Source: Hymenobacter fodinae (lineage in GTDB: Bacteria; Bacteroidota; Bacteroidia; Cytophagales; Hymenobacteraceae). Taken from it: 64,000 nucleotides of DNA. This document shows, one piece after another, positions 18,024 through 27,017 of the stretch. The stretch lies in contig NZ_SRLA01000003.1 of NCBI RefSeq assembly GCF_004745825.1, positions 558,001 to 622,000 of the forward strand. Reading direction: 5' to 3'. The notes below the pieces were generated by a model that was given only the letters and a program-made list of their open reading frames with translations, was not told the DNA's origin and searched no databases. Position 1 is the first letter of the stretch. Each line of letters opens with the position of its first letter. The position numbers and the translations under genes are program-made.

Positions 18024-18290
18024 TTATTGCTTAGGAGTCTCCTCCACCAGTTTATCAGCTTCCTTGTTTTGCACAACGGCGGTATCACCTTTTTCGGGTG
18101 CCATATCCGCCTCTACGTTATCAGCGGCGTTGCTGGTAGCATCTGCAGCGTTGTCGGCAGCGTTGCTGGCATCACTGGCTGCACTCTCAGCAGTAGCTTC
18201 AGCGTTGTCCTGAGTTTTCTGCGAGCAGGATGAAGTAGCGAAGGTGGCGAAAGCGGCCACGGCGAGCAAAGTTTTGAAAGTCGTTTTCAT
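18024..18290 (-). CDS. Small Ala/Asp/Asn-rich lipoprotein
   Basis: 88 residues from ATG at 18290 (MKTTFKTLLAVAAF); the upstream extension of the frame lacks a signal peptide start. The signal peptide ends in ATSSCSQ, a permissive Bacteroidota lipobox, so the mature protein is a lipid-anchored envelope protein. The mature part is low complexity: runs of SDASNAADNAADATSNAADN followed by an acidic and Lys-rich tail. No catalytic motif is visible. Such short repeat-rich lipoproteins often space the envelope. It is flanked by terminators on both sides and is therefore monocistronic. Confidence 0.75.
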   Translation of the reverse strand: MKTTFKTLLAVAAFATFATSSCSQKTQDNAEATAESAASDASNAADNAADATSNAADNVEADMAPEKGDTAVVQNKEADKLVEETPKQ

Positions 18291-18413
18291 AGGGAGTTTA
18301 CCTAGGTGGTTGTTGAGTGGGATTGTACGACAAATCACCCCTTGAGGTTAAGCGGTTGTTTACTCTTCACTAGAAGCCCTATCAATTAACCTCCTGGCGT
18401 TACTGAGCAATAA

Positions 18414-18443
18414 AAAAAGCCCTTCCATGTGGAAGGGCTTTTT
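18414..18443 (-). terminator. Intrinsic terminator downstream of the T9SS protein gene
   Basis: AAAAAGCCCTTCCA (18414-18427) pairs with TGGAAGGGCTTTTT (18430-18443), giving a GC-rich stem with A and T tracts on both sides. It lies between two minus-strand genes, 33 bp after the stop of the large one. Confidence 0.8.
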
Positions 18444-18476
18444 CGTTATCTCAAGCGCGAGGGGCGCTCATGCAGT

Positions 18477-21400
18477 TTACTTCTTCACGATACGCTGCGT
18501 GATCTTAGCGCTGCCTTCGCCTACCGATACTAGGTAAGTTCCGCTATGCAAGTCACGTACGCTCATCTGACCATCTGCCCGGAGCACTTGCGTGCGGATA
18601 ACACGGCCCGACAGGTCGGTGATGGTTGCCCGAACACCTTCAGTAGAGCCAGGGAGCTGAATATTCAGCACATCTTCGGCAGGATTAGGGTACATAGCTA
18701 CTTCAACCGAACCAGCATTCGACACAACTACGGGTGAGCTGTAAGAAGTGGTGCCGTCGAAGTCAACCTGCTTCAGGCGATAGTAAGAAGTTCCAGCCAG
18801 CGGGGTTGCGTCAACTGCGCTGTATACGGTTTCCTTCTCGCTGTTGCCTTGTCCTTTCCGCGACAGAATCGAGGTGAAGGTCCGGCCATCCTGGCTACGC
18901 TCTACATAGAACATACCGTTGTTTTTCTCGGTAGCCGTTTTCCAGTCGAGAGCAACCTGCTTGTTGCGCAGCTTAGCCGTGAAGGAAACCAGGGTAACGG
19001 GCAGCGGAGTACCTGGAGCAACAATACCTGGAATTTCGTTAGGCACTGGAGGCTGCAGGTAGTTTTCAGCTCCAACTACGGCTAGGTTGATGCTCGATTC
19101 AATGTTATTGAACTCAAAGGTGTAGATATAGTAAGTAACTGTAGGATCTAAGCCACCAACTGTTACTGTAGATTCATCACCCGAGTAAACTACGAAGTAC
19201 CCAGGTGCTACTTGTGGACCGCTACCATAAGTTTGGTTACCAGTTCCATAAGGAGTACCATCTACCGGCTGGTTAGATGACGGTAGAGTTGGATTAGTGC
19301 TAGCTACAATCAAGCGGTTTTCACCGTAACCCAAACCAGCATAGTTTGCAGGCAAGTTAAATCTAACGGTGGCAGTGCTACCGCTGCGAGTTACACTTGC
19401 AGTAGAACGCAATGTTGGTTCAGTATCAATTGAACGTGCTGAAAGTTGCCCGTTTACAGAGAACGGCTGGGCTGCTGGGTTAGCAAAGTCACTGCTCTGA
19501 TACTGCAAAGTTGACTGAGCAGCGCCTAAATAAGTTGGTCGGTAACGAATGTAAATTTTCGCAGCAACACTATAAGCTGGTGCCGAAGGAGTGATGGTTA
19601 CCGAGCTTGAGAAGTTAATATTATCAAGAGACAAGTCAAACTGAGCAGTATTGCTTGGGTTAGCCGAGTTAGCAATCACATTACGCGTAATGACGATTGG
19701 CTGACGCACCCGTACTGCGCTAACATTAATCTCTTGGGTTGGCGAGGTCTGATAGATAACAATGTTACGTACCTCTGTGAAAGCATTTTGGATCTGTATA
19801 GATGGCAAGCTAGTACCAGCTACAGGTAAACCTTGAGCGGTAGCTGGATTACTGCTATTAACAACTAAGTCAGAAGTAGTGGTAGCGATGGGCGGTATAA
19901 AACGCACATATACTCTTACTGCTGGAAAGATGTCATTGCCATTGTTGCGTGCTACAACAAGGCTGTTACCAGTCTGTGTTAGCGACAGACCATTGAAGTT
20001 CTCGGACAGAGAAACTTGGAAATACTGTGGAGCAGTTACCGTCAGATCTTGTAACAGGTTGCTTGCACCGACCAAGTACGACTGAACAGCAGAAGGCACA
20101 CCAGGCACAGTGGAGAATTGTTGCAGCTCACCAGTAGTATTAATTGTAGAGCTAGCACCAGTAGAGTTTGCTGTAACATTCACTACTCTGCTGGTAGCAC
20201 CAGTGCTAGAAGCCGTGATATTACCAGAAAAAGCACCGTTGGCAATAACAGCAACCAGTCTTACTTCAATGGTTCGGATAGTTACAGTGCCTTCAACTGG
20301 GTTAATAGTCAAAGGTCCTGCAGTGAAGCTACCACCCACTGAGGCATCACGGAAAGAGATATTAGCGTTGGAGGCGGTCAGCACCAATGGAGCATTGAGA
20401 CTAGTGGCACCTATTTCAAACGTCAGCACTTGCGCCGAGCCGCTACCGGATACTGTTCCGAAATCCAGGTCAAGAGGATTAGCCGTAATAGTAGGAGTGT
20501 TATTAGGCTGATTACCTTGACCACTCACCCTTACAGTAGCGGTTTCTACACCGGAAGAAGACACCGTGATGTTGCTCGTCTTATCTCCAAGGCTAGTGGG
20601 CTGAAAACGCGCTTCAATTACTTGATTGATTGACGTTCCCGTGAAAGGCAGGACGATGCTAGCCGTGCTGAAGGAACCACCGGGCAGCCGGATCTGAAAG
20701 TTGGTAGGAGGGGTTACAACTGCATTACCATTGAGGTAGCTGGCGGTAACCGTGAAGGATTGAGGAGCAGAAGCTAAACCTACATCTACACCCCCGAAGG
20801 CAAGTGAAGTAGGATTAACACTTAAAGTGGCCGGTGCATCGCCAGTACCGAACAGATCTACTTCGCGATCCGCAGCTCCTGCGCTGGTAAGCGTTAGAAA
20901 GCCAGTATAAGGCTGCTTCTCGGTCGGAGCGAAACGTACGTAGACAGTAGCGTTTACGGCTCCACTTGAAGGTGACAAGGTAGCTATCGACGTAAATGTG
21001 CTATTGTCTAAGCTTATTTCATAGCCAGTTGAAGGTGTAAGCGTAATAGGCTCTGTAAGGGCAGTAGCCGTTACATTAACAGCCTTAGAAGCCGACTTAG
21101 TGTTTACTAACTGGACGCCATAGGATAAAGCCTCTGGGTTTACGTTGATCGTGGGCACTCCTGCTGTTCCAGTTCCCCGAACAAATATGGTTCTTCCGAC
21201 AATCGTGCCATCTGCATCCTCACCCGAAAGAGAAATACGGTTATTAACTGTTCCGACGGTGGTAGGACGGAAGCGGATGTACAGAGTTCCGCCTTGCTCT
21301 GGAAGAACAGGTGACTTGGAGAAAGTAACATTGTCCGTGCTACCTTCAAAAGCAGCTGCATTAGCGAAGCCGACAGTAATATTACCTGATATACCCGATG

Positions 21401-21605
21401 TGGTTACAGCGTACTGCTTAGCAGGGGAAGAAATTAAACCTACCTCTACAGATCCGTAATCATCAGGTGAAGCGGAACTTGTAACTGGGCTTACAGTGAT
21501 AGACTGAGCTAACCCTGTAAAGGGCAAAGCCAACAGTATCAACAGCAGTAACCGCAGGTGCGGCCTAAGTACCTGCTGTATGGTACTCATGTAAGAGTTT
21601 TTCAT
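18477..21605 (-). CDS. Secreted beta-sandwich repeat protein with type A T9SS C-terminal sorting domain
   Basis: 1,042 residues. A signal peptide (LLLLILLALPFTGLAQ) precedes at least six Ig-like units of about 100 residues of the choice-of-anchor or ASPM-type, each opening with a pattern like INVNPEALSYG, LSVNPTSLAFG or ITANPLDLDFG and closing with GTG or GQG. A fibronectin-like segment follows (about 900-960, VSFTAKLRNKQVALDWKTATEKNNG). The last 75 residues form the type A sorting domain: AMYPNPAEDVLNIQL, GTYLVSV, ending KITQRIVKK. Known biology: such cargo crosses the outer membrane by the type IX system and is trimmed by PorU. The DNA is more AT-rich than its neighbours. Start could also be the Met at codon 6. 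Confidence 0.9.
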   Translation of the reverse strand: MKNSYMSTIQQVLRPHLRLLLLILLALPFTGLAQSITVSPVTSSASPDDYGSVEVGLISSPAKQYAVTTSGISGNITVGFANAAAFEGSTDNVTFSKSPVLPEQGGTLYIRFRPTTVGTVNNRISLSGEDADGTIVGRTIFVRGTGTAGVPTINVNPEALSYGVQLVNTKSASKAVNVTATALTEPITLTPSTGYEISLDNSTFTSIATLSPSSGAVNATVYVRFAPTEKQPYTGFLTLTSAGAADREVDLFGTGDAPATLSVNPTSLAFGGVDVGLASAPQSFTVTASYLNGNAVVTPPTNFQIRLPGGSFSTASIVLPFTGTSINQVIEARFQPTSLGDKTSNITVSSSGVETATVRVSGQGNQPNNTPTITANPLDLDFGTVSGSGSAQVLTFEIGATSLNAPLVLTASNANISFRDASVGGSFTAGPLTINPVEGTVTIRTIEVRLVAVIANGAFSGNITASSTGATSRVVNVTANSTGASSTINTTGELQQFSTVPGVPSAVQSYLVGASNLLQDLTVTAPQYFQVSLSENFNGLSLTQTGNSLVVARNNGNDIFPAVRVYVRFIPPIATTTSDLVVNSSNPATAQGLPVAGTSLPSIQIQNAFTEVRNIVIYQTSPTQEINVSAVRVRQPIVITRNVIANSANPSNTAQFDLSLDNINFSSSVTITPSAPAYSVAAKIYIRYRPTYLGAAQSTLQYQSSDFANPAAQPFSVNGQLSARSIDTEPTLRSTASVTRSGSTATVRFNLPANYAGLGYGENRLIVASTNPTLPSSNQPVDGTPYGTGNQTYGSGPQVAPGYFVVYSGDESTVTVGGLDPTVTYYIYTFEFNNIESSINLAVVGAENYLQPPVPNEIPGIVAPGTPLPVTLVSFTAKLRNKQVALDWKTATEKNNGMFYVERSQDGRTFTSILSRKGQGNSEKETVYSAVDATPLAGTSYYRLKQVDFDGTTSYSSPVVVSNAGSVEVAMYPNPAEDVLNIQLPGSTEGVRATITDLSGRVIRTQVLRADGQMSVRDLHSGTYLVSVGEGSAKITQRIVKK

Positions 21606-22173
21606 ATATAAGTGAAGGAAATGGTTACAAAAAAAAGGGGCTTACCAGCCCAGAGAGAGAACAAAAGGCTTTATCGATTACATGACGTGCTTACGTAAGA
21701 AGCCGACGGATAGATTGTAATTAATCTCATTTTATATAAGAAATTTTTGATAACGCTGACTCTGTGAAAATTGCAAGTTCTGCTTAGCGTCACATTTCAT
21801 GCCAGAAAAGGTATATAGACCTTTCCAGACGCCTAATACATGTTTTAAAAAGGTTAAGAAGCCATTTTGGCTAGTAATGCTTATACAAATGTGGGAGATT
21901 ATCTCCACAGTTCTAGAGTACTAGCAGAAATAAAATGCAGTAAGACCACAATACTCCTATTAAGAACTTTCATATAACAATATTAGACAACACTTTATGT
22001 TAAAACCTTGAACCTCAGACTATAACTATTAAACAGATTCTATATAGTGCTGCTCAGTACTCGCTAGGCCATTTCACTATACTGGCAATGGAGTAAAGAG
22101 TATAGGTTAAAGAGCCTATTAAGCATCTATACTGTCAGTGGCGTGGCTGAAAGACATCACGCTATGTAGCCGA
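21606..22173. other. AT-rich intergenic region
   Basis: About 570 bp without a supported gene. It separates two minus-strand genes, so it should contain the promoter of the T9SS protein gene. No clean TAnnTTTG element was identified. A single GCTAGGCCA copy of the recurrent motif lies near 22062-22070. Confidence 0.4.
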
Positions 22174-23364
22174 TCAGCTGATAATATGAGGGAGAAATTC
22201 TGACAGATTATTAATGAAACCAGCCTCACGCCGGAAGCCGATACCACAGGCCTGCCCTGCCCAGAATACTCCGGCTTGGTATAAGCGTTTTTGGGTATCG
22301 GAGGGCAACTGAGCGTATTGCTGATACACAACAGCTTGGTGGGCATAATTGCCTTCTAGGGCAGTAAGGGAGGTTCCATTCTGTACTTCTGTAACATCTT
22401 GCCCTTCGCGCCCGAACACTGGTTTGCTAACGTAATGCCCAGCGCGAGGATCCTGCAGGCTGGCTTCCAGCAACAAAGGGTGCTGTGGGTAGCATTGCCA
22501 CAGCCAAGCAAGCATGGCTTTACTCTGGAACAGTAAAGTATAGGCCGGGTTAGCAATGATGAGGTCTCGGCTTAGCAGCAGCTGGCTCAGATCAGCCGTA
22601 AGTTCTGGCTCCTCCTCGGCTAATACCTCCCAAGGCACTAGTTTAAATAAGAAGTTGAAGCGCTGCCATTGGTCGTCAGTTACTTGCACCCAGGCTCCTC
22701 TCTCCTCCCCTTCCACCGACACTTGCATCTCATCAACGGAACAGATGTGCGTGTGCTCGAAGCCAGCTGCCAGTGCGGCTTCTGCCACTACGGCGCAGTT
22801 GGCGACGTCTTCGGCGCTATCGGGCAAATGCACCAGCAGCAGGTTGGATTCCAGATCAGGGTTTAGCTCTAGCCACTGGCCTAGCTGCGCTTGCAAGCCC
22901 TCAAACAACCCATTGGCTTGGCGGTCGTCTTGGCCTAGCCCAGCGGCTACTAGGCTGGCCCATTGCACCACGGCCACTTCCGGAATGCTGGTGGCCGTAT
23001 CGGCATTAAATTCTAGGAGCTTGGGCCCCTCTGGAGTCTGGGCAATATCAAACCGTCCGTATAGGTGCCAATGCCGGTCGTCGTTCCAGGAGTGGCGCAC
23101 GGCGGCCCACAGGTTTGGGGGAATGGATAGCAGCTGTAGCAAGTCATCCGGAATTGGATCCGGGATGCTTTGCACCAGCAGATCATATAGCGTGTCGGCC
23201 GCTGCTAGCAGAGCCTGGGCTTCAGGTTCGGGCAGCTCTACGGCCTCCCGCGCCACGTAGTTCTGGCAGGCATCTTCCATCGCCCACTCCCAACCCAAGC
23301 CTTGCAGGGCGGGCGCCACCTCACCAGATAGTGCCCGCAAACGAATCACAGAAGAGAAAGGCAT
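22174..23364 (-). CDS. Glutathionylspermidine synthase-like ATP-grasp protein (YgiC type)
   Basis: 396 residues, matching the length of YgiC-type proteins, which keep only the C-terminal ligase half of glutathionylspermidine synthetase. Visible features are an N-terminal WEWAMEDACQNYVA, the substrate and ATP-grasp core GRFDIAQTPEGPKLLEFNADTAT, a central FLFKLVPWE, and the terminal VSKPVFGREGQDV ATP loop and GIGFRREAGFINNLSEFLPH. The family makes a peptide-type bond between a glutathione-like acid and an amine, but YgiC lacks amidase activity and its substrate is unknown. It is paired with a downstream-of-murI gene encoding a YgiB-like lipoprotein, 30 bp upstream on the same strand. Confidence 0.85.
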   Translation of the reverse strand: MPFSSVIRLRALSGEVAPALQGLGWEWAMEDACQNYVAREAVELPEPEAQALLAAADTLYDLLVQSIPDPIPDDLLQLLSIPPNLWAAVRHSWNDDRHWHLYGRFDIAQTPEGPKLLEFNADTATSIPEVAVVQWASLVAAGLGQDDRQANGLFEGLQAQLGQWLELNPDLESNLLLVHLPDSAEDVANCAVVAEAALAAGFEHTHICSVDEMQVSVEGEERGAWVQVTDDQWQRFNFLFKLVPWEVLAEEEPELTADLSQLLLSRDLIIANPAYTLLFQSKAMLAWLWQCYPQHPLLLEASLQDPRAGHYVSKPVFGREGQDVTEVQNGTSLTALEGNYAHQAVVYQQYAQLPSDTQKRLYQAGVFWAGQACGIGFRREAGFINNLSEFLPHIIS

Positions 23365-23394
23365 TTGCCGTACTAATTGTATGGTTGTACCAGA

Positions 23395-24084
23395 TTAGCC
23401 CCCGAAGCCACGCCCACCAAAGCCCCGGCTTCCGAAACCTGAGCTTCGGCTTGAGCGCGGAGCACTGCTACGAATGGAGCTGCGGCCGTAGCCGGTGCTA
23501 CGGGTAACGGAAGTGCTGGGCCGGATACCGCTGGAAGATGAAGCGGAGCGACTTCCGGCAAAACCACGCCCATAAAAGCCTCGCCCTTGGTCACGTTCCT
23601 CGGCTACGCGGCCACGCCAGCCCATGTTCTGCTGCATGATTCCTGGGTTAGCGTAGTACGCGGGCTGAGGCGTCAGGAACCGGCCAGCCATATAGCCTAG
23701 GCCACTCCACATCAGCACGTCCATCATGCTTGTGCCTCCTACCCGGTTTTCGGGGTTTTGGCGGCTGTAGTTCTGCATTTGCTGCTGTAAGGCTTGGCCC
23801 TGCAGCGTATCTACTTTGCCATCGAAGTGCTTTAGAATGGCCGCTACTTCCTCCTTACCGGCGGGTTTCTCGGCGGTAATCTTCCATTCTCCTGGTTTCA
23901 CTTCTGTCATCTCCGTGATGACACCTTCTGAGTATGAGTCTCCCGCACCCCAATCGCCTTCTGCTGAATTCTCCGATTCGGAGCTGGGAGAGCAAGCCGG
24001 CAGGCCTAGGCCTAAACTGGCCGCCGCCGTAATGAGCAATACATTGCGGCGCCAGTCGCCGAGGGAGAAAAACGGTTTGTTCAT
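23395..24084 (-). CDS. Lipoprotein with Ser/Arg/Gly-rich tail, probable YgiB (DUF1190)-like partner
   Basis: 229 residues. The N-terminus has a twin-arginine-looking WRRNVLL followed by a hydrophobic stretch and the lipobox LGLPACS, so it is probably a lipoprotein. Residues about 45-110 form a small soluble domain (GEWKITAEKPAGKEEV); a glycine-rich GLGYMAGRFL segment follows; the last 70 residues are a low-complexity tail of Arg, Gly, Ser and Phe ending GSRGFGGRGFGG. In Escherichia coli the YgiC ligase gene neighbours ygiB, whose product has a similar layout (lipobox, small domain, disordered tail). The assignment rests on that synteny and layout, not on a clear motif. Confidence 0.6.
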   Translation of the reverse strand: MNKPFFSLGDWRRNVLLITAAASLGLGLPACSPSSESENSAEGDWGAGDSYSEGVITEMTEVKPGEWKITAEKPAGKEEVAAILKHFDGKVDTLQGQALQQQMQNYSRQNPENRVGGTSMMDVLMWSGLGYMAGRFLTPQPAYYANPGIMQQNMGWRGRVAEERDQGRGFYGRGFAGSRSASSSSGIRPSTSVTRSTGYGRSSIRSSAPRSSRSSGFGSRGFGGRGFGG

Positions 24085-24199
24085 AAGGGTAGTAATATCA
24101 GGCGGGCACTCCGTTTAGCTTCTGGTTGTCTCGTGATACGTACTGCGTAGCCAACAGCGGCAGGTTGCAGTCAGGTAGGCCACTCTTAGTAGCGGAAAA

Positions 24200-25030
24200 T
24201 TACTCCCACAACGGATAATGCTCTAGGTGCACCTCCTGGCCAAAGAATATACGGGTACTTTCCTCGAAAGAACGCGTGAAATCGGACACGTAAAAATGGT
24301 GCACTGGGGGCGTTGGCTGGGGCTGGGCGGCTAGGCCAGTCTCCTGCAGGTACTGCTTCACGTGGGCCGCTACTACGTCAGAGGCATCCAGCACCTCAAC
24401 CCGTCCGCGGTAAAACTCGGCAATCTGTTCTTTGATGAGGGGATAATGCGTGCAGCCCAGCACAAGGGCCTCTACCCCATCTAGCGCCGGATTCGTCAGG
24501 TAGGCCTGAATGATGTTGTCGCTGATATTATTCTCGAAGAAGCCTTCCTCAATCATGGGTACCAGCAGCGGGGTGGCCAACGACTGCAGTTGTACACCGG
24601 CATCGAGGTCGTCGATTTTCTTGCGATAGACGTTGCTGTTTACCGTTTGCTTGGTGCCAATAAGACCCACATTGCGCCCTGCATATGTGTGGCCTACGTG
24701 CGCCACTATGGGGTCAATAACGTTGAGGACCCGGGCTTTCGAGCCCACATACTCGCGGACCAACTCATAAGCGGCCGCCGAGGCAGAGTTACAGGCAATC
24801 AGAATCAGCTTGCACTGCTGCTTGAGCAGCAAGTCGCAGATTTTCACGGAGTAAGCCTGAATAGCGGCCGTACTTTTATCGCCATAGGGCAGGTGGGCCG
24901 TGTCGCCGAAGTAGATCAGGCGCTCGTGGGGCAGTACGCGGTTTACAGCGCGTGCCACCGTCAGGCCGCCAATGCCGCTGTCGAATACGCCGATGGGGCG
25001 CGTGGAAAGGTCGGGTGCAGATGATGCCAT
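24200..25030 (-). CDS. murI: Glutamate racemase
   Basis: 276 residues from ATG at 25030 (MASSAPDLSTRPIGVFDSGIGG). The frame is open 21 codons upstream but conservation begins at this start. Both catalytic cysteines are visible: ILIACNSASAAA (first half) and VLGCTHYPLI (second half), along with FDSGIGGLTVA and IYFGDTAHLPYG. It produces D-glutamate for peptidoglycan in the cytoplasm. It is followed by the YgiB/YgiC-like pair on the same strand after a 115-bp gap containing a TAGGCCAC motif copy, so it is probably a separate unit. A plus-strand operon diverges from its 5' side. Confidence 0.95.
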   Translation of the reverse strand: MASSAPDLSTRPIGVFDSGIGGLTVARAVNRVLPHERLIYFGDTAHLPYGDKSTAAIQAYSVKICDLLLKQQCKLILIACNSASAAAYELVREYVGSKARVLNVIDPIVAHVGHTYAGRNVGLIGTKQTVNSNVYRKKIDDLDAGVQLQSLATPLLVPMIEEGFFENNISDNIIQAYLTNPALDGVEALVLGCTHYPLIKEQIAEFYRGRVEVLDASDVVAAHVKQYLQETGLAAQPQPTPPVHHFYVSDFTRSFEESTRIFFGQEVHLEHYPLWE

Positions 25031-25103
25031 AACGAGGGCGAAGGTACAGGGATCTGGGCGATGCGCGAGCTTCTGGGGCGGAGCGTTGCACACTGTCGGG
25101 GCC

Positions 25104-25133
25104 TTTGCGCATCCATTCCTTTTCCTATATTGG
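25104..25133 (+). promoter_or_regulatory. Candidate promoter of the divergent plus-strand unit
   Basis: TTTG at 25104-25107 and TATATTGG at 25126-25133, 18 nt apart, approach the Bacteroidota consensus with one mismatch in the -7 element. The ATG follows at 25138, so the transcript would be almost leaderless. Confidence 0.4.
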
Positions 25134-25137
25134 CCCC

Positions 25138-25371
25138 ATGAGTAAGATTCTGGAGGAAATAGATCAGGCCCTGGCCAGGTTCGATTCCAGTCGAGGCCGT
25201 CCCGTCGCCATTGAGTTGGGCGAGCGGAAGTATACCCAGCTGGTGCTGGACGTAGCCCACCTGCACGCCGATGGCGGTGAGCTGACGCATAACACCGGCC
25301 GCCCCCTGGCCTACCGGGGCCTGGAAATTCTGCGCGACGACCTGCACGTAGACCGAGTGCGGGTACTCTAG
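25138..25371 (+). CDS. Small hypothetical protein
   Basis: 77 residues from ATG at 25138 (MSKILEEIDQALARFD). No family recognised. It is soluble, with an amphipathic N-terminal helix, a central strand-like segment (RPVAIELGERKYTQLVLDV) and a short C-terminal alpha/beta segment ending DRVRVL. The pattern hints at a small nucleic-acid- or partner-binding protein, but nothing catalytic is visible. It ends 7 bp before the GT-C-like gene on the same strand, so the two are likely co-translated. Confidence 0.6.
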   Translation: MSKILEEIDQALARFDSSRGRPVAIELGERKYTQLVLDVAHLHADGGELTHNTGRPLAYRGLEILRDDLHVDRVRVL

Positions 25372-25378
25372 GGCCTGC

Positions 25379-26914
25379 GTGAAATTTTTACCCAATCTGT
25401 TTCCTTCTTCCCGCCAAGCGCCCACTGTCACTACGTGGCGGTTTTGGGGTTTGCTAGGCCTGCTCGGGCTAATCTTACTGTCACGCTTGTGGCTTTTGTC
25501 AACCGGGGGCGCCCTATCCTTCCCCGACGAAGACCGCTACCTAGAATCTATTAAGGCAGCGCACCTGCTGCTAACGGGCGACCTAGAACTTGCCGCGCTC
25601 CACCTCGCCAATACGCAAGGCCGCCCCAGCGATGCGCTCCTACGACTGCCCGTGGCCTTGGCGCAAGTGGCTTGGCAACACTTCGGTGGCCCTCCTCCAG
25701 AGACCCCTGCCTCTTTGCTACTGCCCCAGCTCATGAATTATATGGTGCTGCTGGGTAATACCCTCCTGCTTTGCAAGCTAGGTCGGAGCTGGCTCTCCAG
25801 CAGTGCTGCCCTGCTAGCAGGCCTCGTATATGCCGCGTTAGGCAATTCCAACATATACCTGCGCCACGTACTACCCTACGATTTGGCGCTGCTGATACTG
25901 CTAGGTACGCTGGTACTGTTAACCCAGCCTTATCGGCCTATCGGTAATGTACGCCGGATCGGCCTGTTGACTGGCCTACTGGCCTGGGGTGTAGTGGCTG
26001 TGTACCCCGGCTACTACTTTGCCCCCTTGCTGATAGGTAGTGTGCTGCTCATGCAGCTTCCTCGCGCTAGTTGGCACCGCGGCCTATTCTGGATGTTGAG
26101 TGGGGCATCTTTGCTCATTCTCACCCTCGAACTTATCACCCGGTACGGCCATATCTCCTACCTCCGCTCCTTGCAGACTCTAGGCCCCAGCATCATCCAA
26201 GGAGATTTTGCTGAAGGCTTTACTTTTACGGGGAGGTACTTGTGGGAGATTGAAGGGACATTAGGCGTGCTGCTACTTCTGCTGGCGCTACCGGGTATAG
26301 CCGTACTGGTTCGGAGTGGGGTGCAAAATAGGAAGCTTCTACCTCTTGCCTTGGCGCCGCTGGGGTTGTGGCTGCTCCATGCTTGCCTGGTGTACTTCGG
26401 CCACAAGTTTGTGTTCTATGGGCGCATTCTGCATTTCTTCATTCCCTTCCTGGTCCTGCACGCGGTAACGGCCCTAACTGCCCTTCCACCAATGCTACGC
26501 CGCTTGGGCCAGGGGGTACTCGTAGGCTTGGCGCTATGGGGGTTTGTTCGCTTCATAAGTCAGTACGAAAGACTGGCTTATCCGCGCGACGTACTGGCCC
26601 GCTTGGGAGTTTCCGCTCAAGATCAGCTTACGTATCTGAATGAGCATGGCCTTGCTCATGCCTGGGATTACAGCGCGCCGCCAGCGGGTAAGCTGGTTAA
26701 TAGCGGCGGGCGGTCATTGCTACTCATCAACTTTACGTATCCGTATCCGCTTTCCCCTGATAGGTGTGTTTCCGTACCGGCTCAGGCTGCTCCTCTACTA
26801 TTTAGTGGGCCGCACTTTCTCACCTTCCCGGCGTATGGGTTTGAAGGCTTCACGCCACCCGAGCGGCACTTTTTGCGGAGCTGCCCTTTCCAGTGTCGGG
26901 TGTATCAAAAATAA
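25379..26914 (+). CDS. Polytopic membrane protein, GT-C glycosyltransferase-like
   Basis: 511 residues with about ten membrane segments. A short cytoplasmic tail precedes TM1 (WGLLGLLGLILLSRLWLL); the first outside loop carries an acidic FPDEDRYLE motif at about residues 48-56, the position where GT-C enzymes (ArnT, PMT, GT39/GT83) keep their catalytic Asp. A C-terminal outside domain follows the last TM (about 410-511). GT-C enzymes transfer sugars from lipid-linked donors to proteins or lipids at the outer face of the inner membrane. The sugar and acceptor cannot be predicted. The start at 25379 overlaps the ribosome footprint of the upstream small gene. Confidence 0.7.
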   Translation: MKFLPNLFPSSRQAPTVTTWRFWGLLGLLGLILLSRLWLLSTGGALSFPDEDRYLESIKAAHLLLTGDLELAALHLANTQGRPSDALLRLPVALAQVAWQHFGGPPPETPASLLLPQLMNYMVLLGNTLLLCKLGRSWLSSSAALLAGLVYAALGNSNIYLRHVLPYDLALLILLGTLVLLTQPYRPIGNVRRIGLLTGLLAWGVVAVYPGYYFAPLLIGSVLLMQLPRASWHRGLFWMLSGASLLILTLELITRYGHISYLRSLQTLGPSIIQGDFAEGFTFTGRYLWEIEGTLGVLLLLLALPGIAVLVRSGVQNRKLLPLALAPLGLWLLHACLVYFGHKFVFYGRILHFFIPFLVLHAVTALTALPPMLRRLGQGVLVGLALWGFVRFISQYERLAYPRDVLARLGVSAQDQLTYLNEHGLAHAWDYSAPPAGKLVNSGGRSLLLINFTYPYPLSPDRCVSVPAQAAPLLFSGPHFLTFPAYGFEGFTPPERHFLRSCPFQCRVYQK

Positions 26915-27004
26915 GCTCGGGTGTAGGGTACGGCTTAGTATTGGGACGTAACGCCTTTGGGGTAGCCAGAGCATAATTTCCCCGGTTCTCAATTGCTCCC
27001 CTCG

Positions 27005-27012
27005 TACCTTTG
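27005..27012 (+). promoter_or_regulatory. -7 element TACCTTTG immediately before the ABC-F start codon
   Basis: A perfect TAnnTTTG element ends only 5 nt before the ATG at 27018. With usual spacing, transcription would start at or one nucleotide from the A of the start codon, predicting a leaderless mRNA. Confidence 0.5.
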
Positions 27013-27017
27013 CAGGT

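Noticed and set aside
18027..18290. Repeated short words in the lipoprotein gene, considered as a CRISPR or tandem DNA repeat
   Set aside because: The repetition follows codons for Ala-Ala-Asp-Asn and has no regular spacer structure.
25168..25183. A GGTTCGATTCC word resembling a tRNA T-loop
   Set aside because: No acceptor, D or anticodon stems can be built around it, and it lies inside a small coding frame with a promoter.
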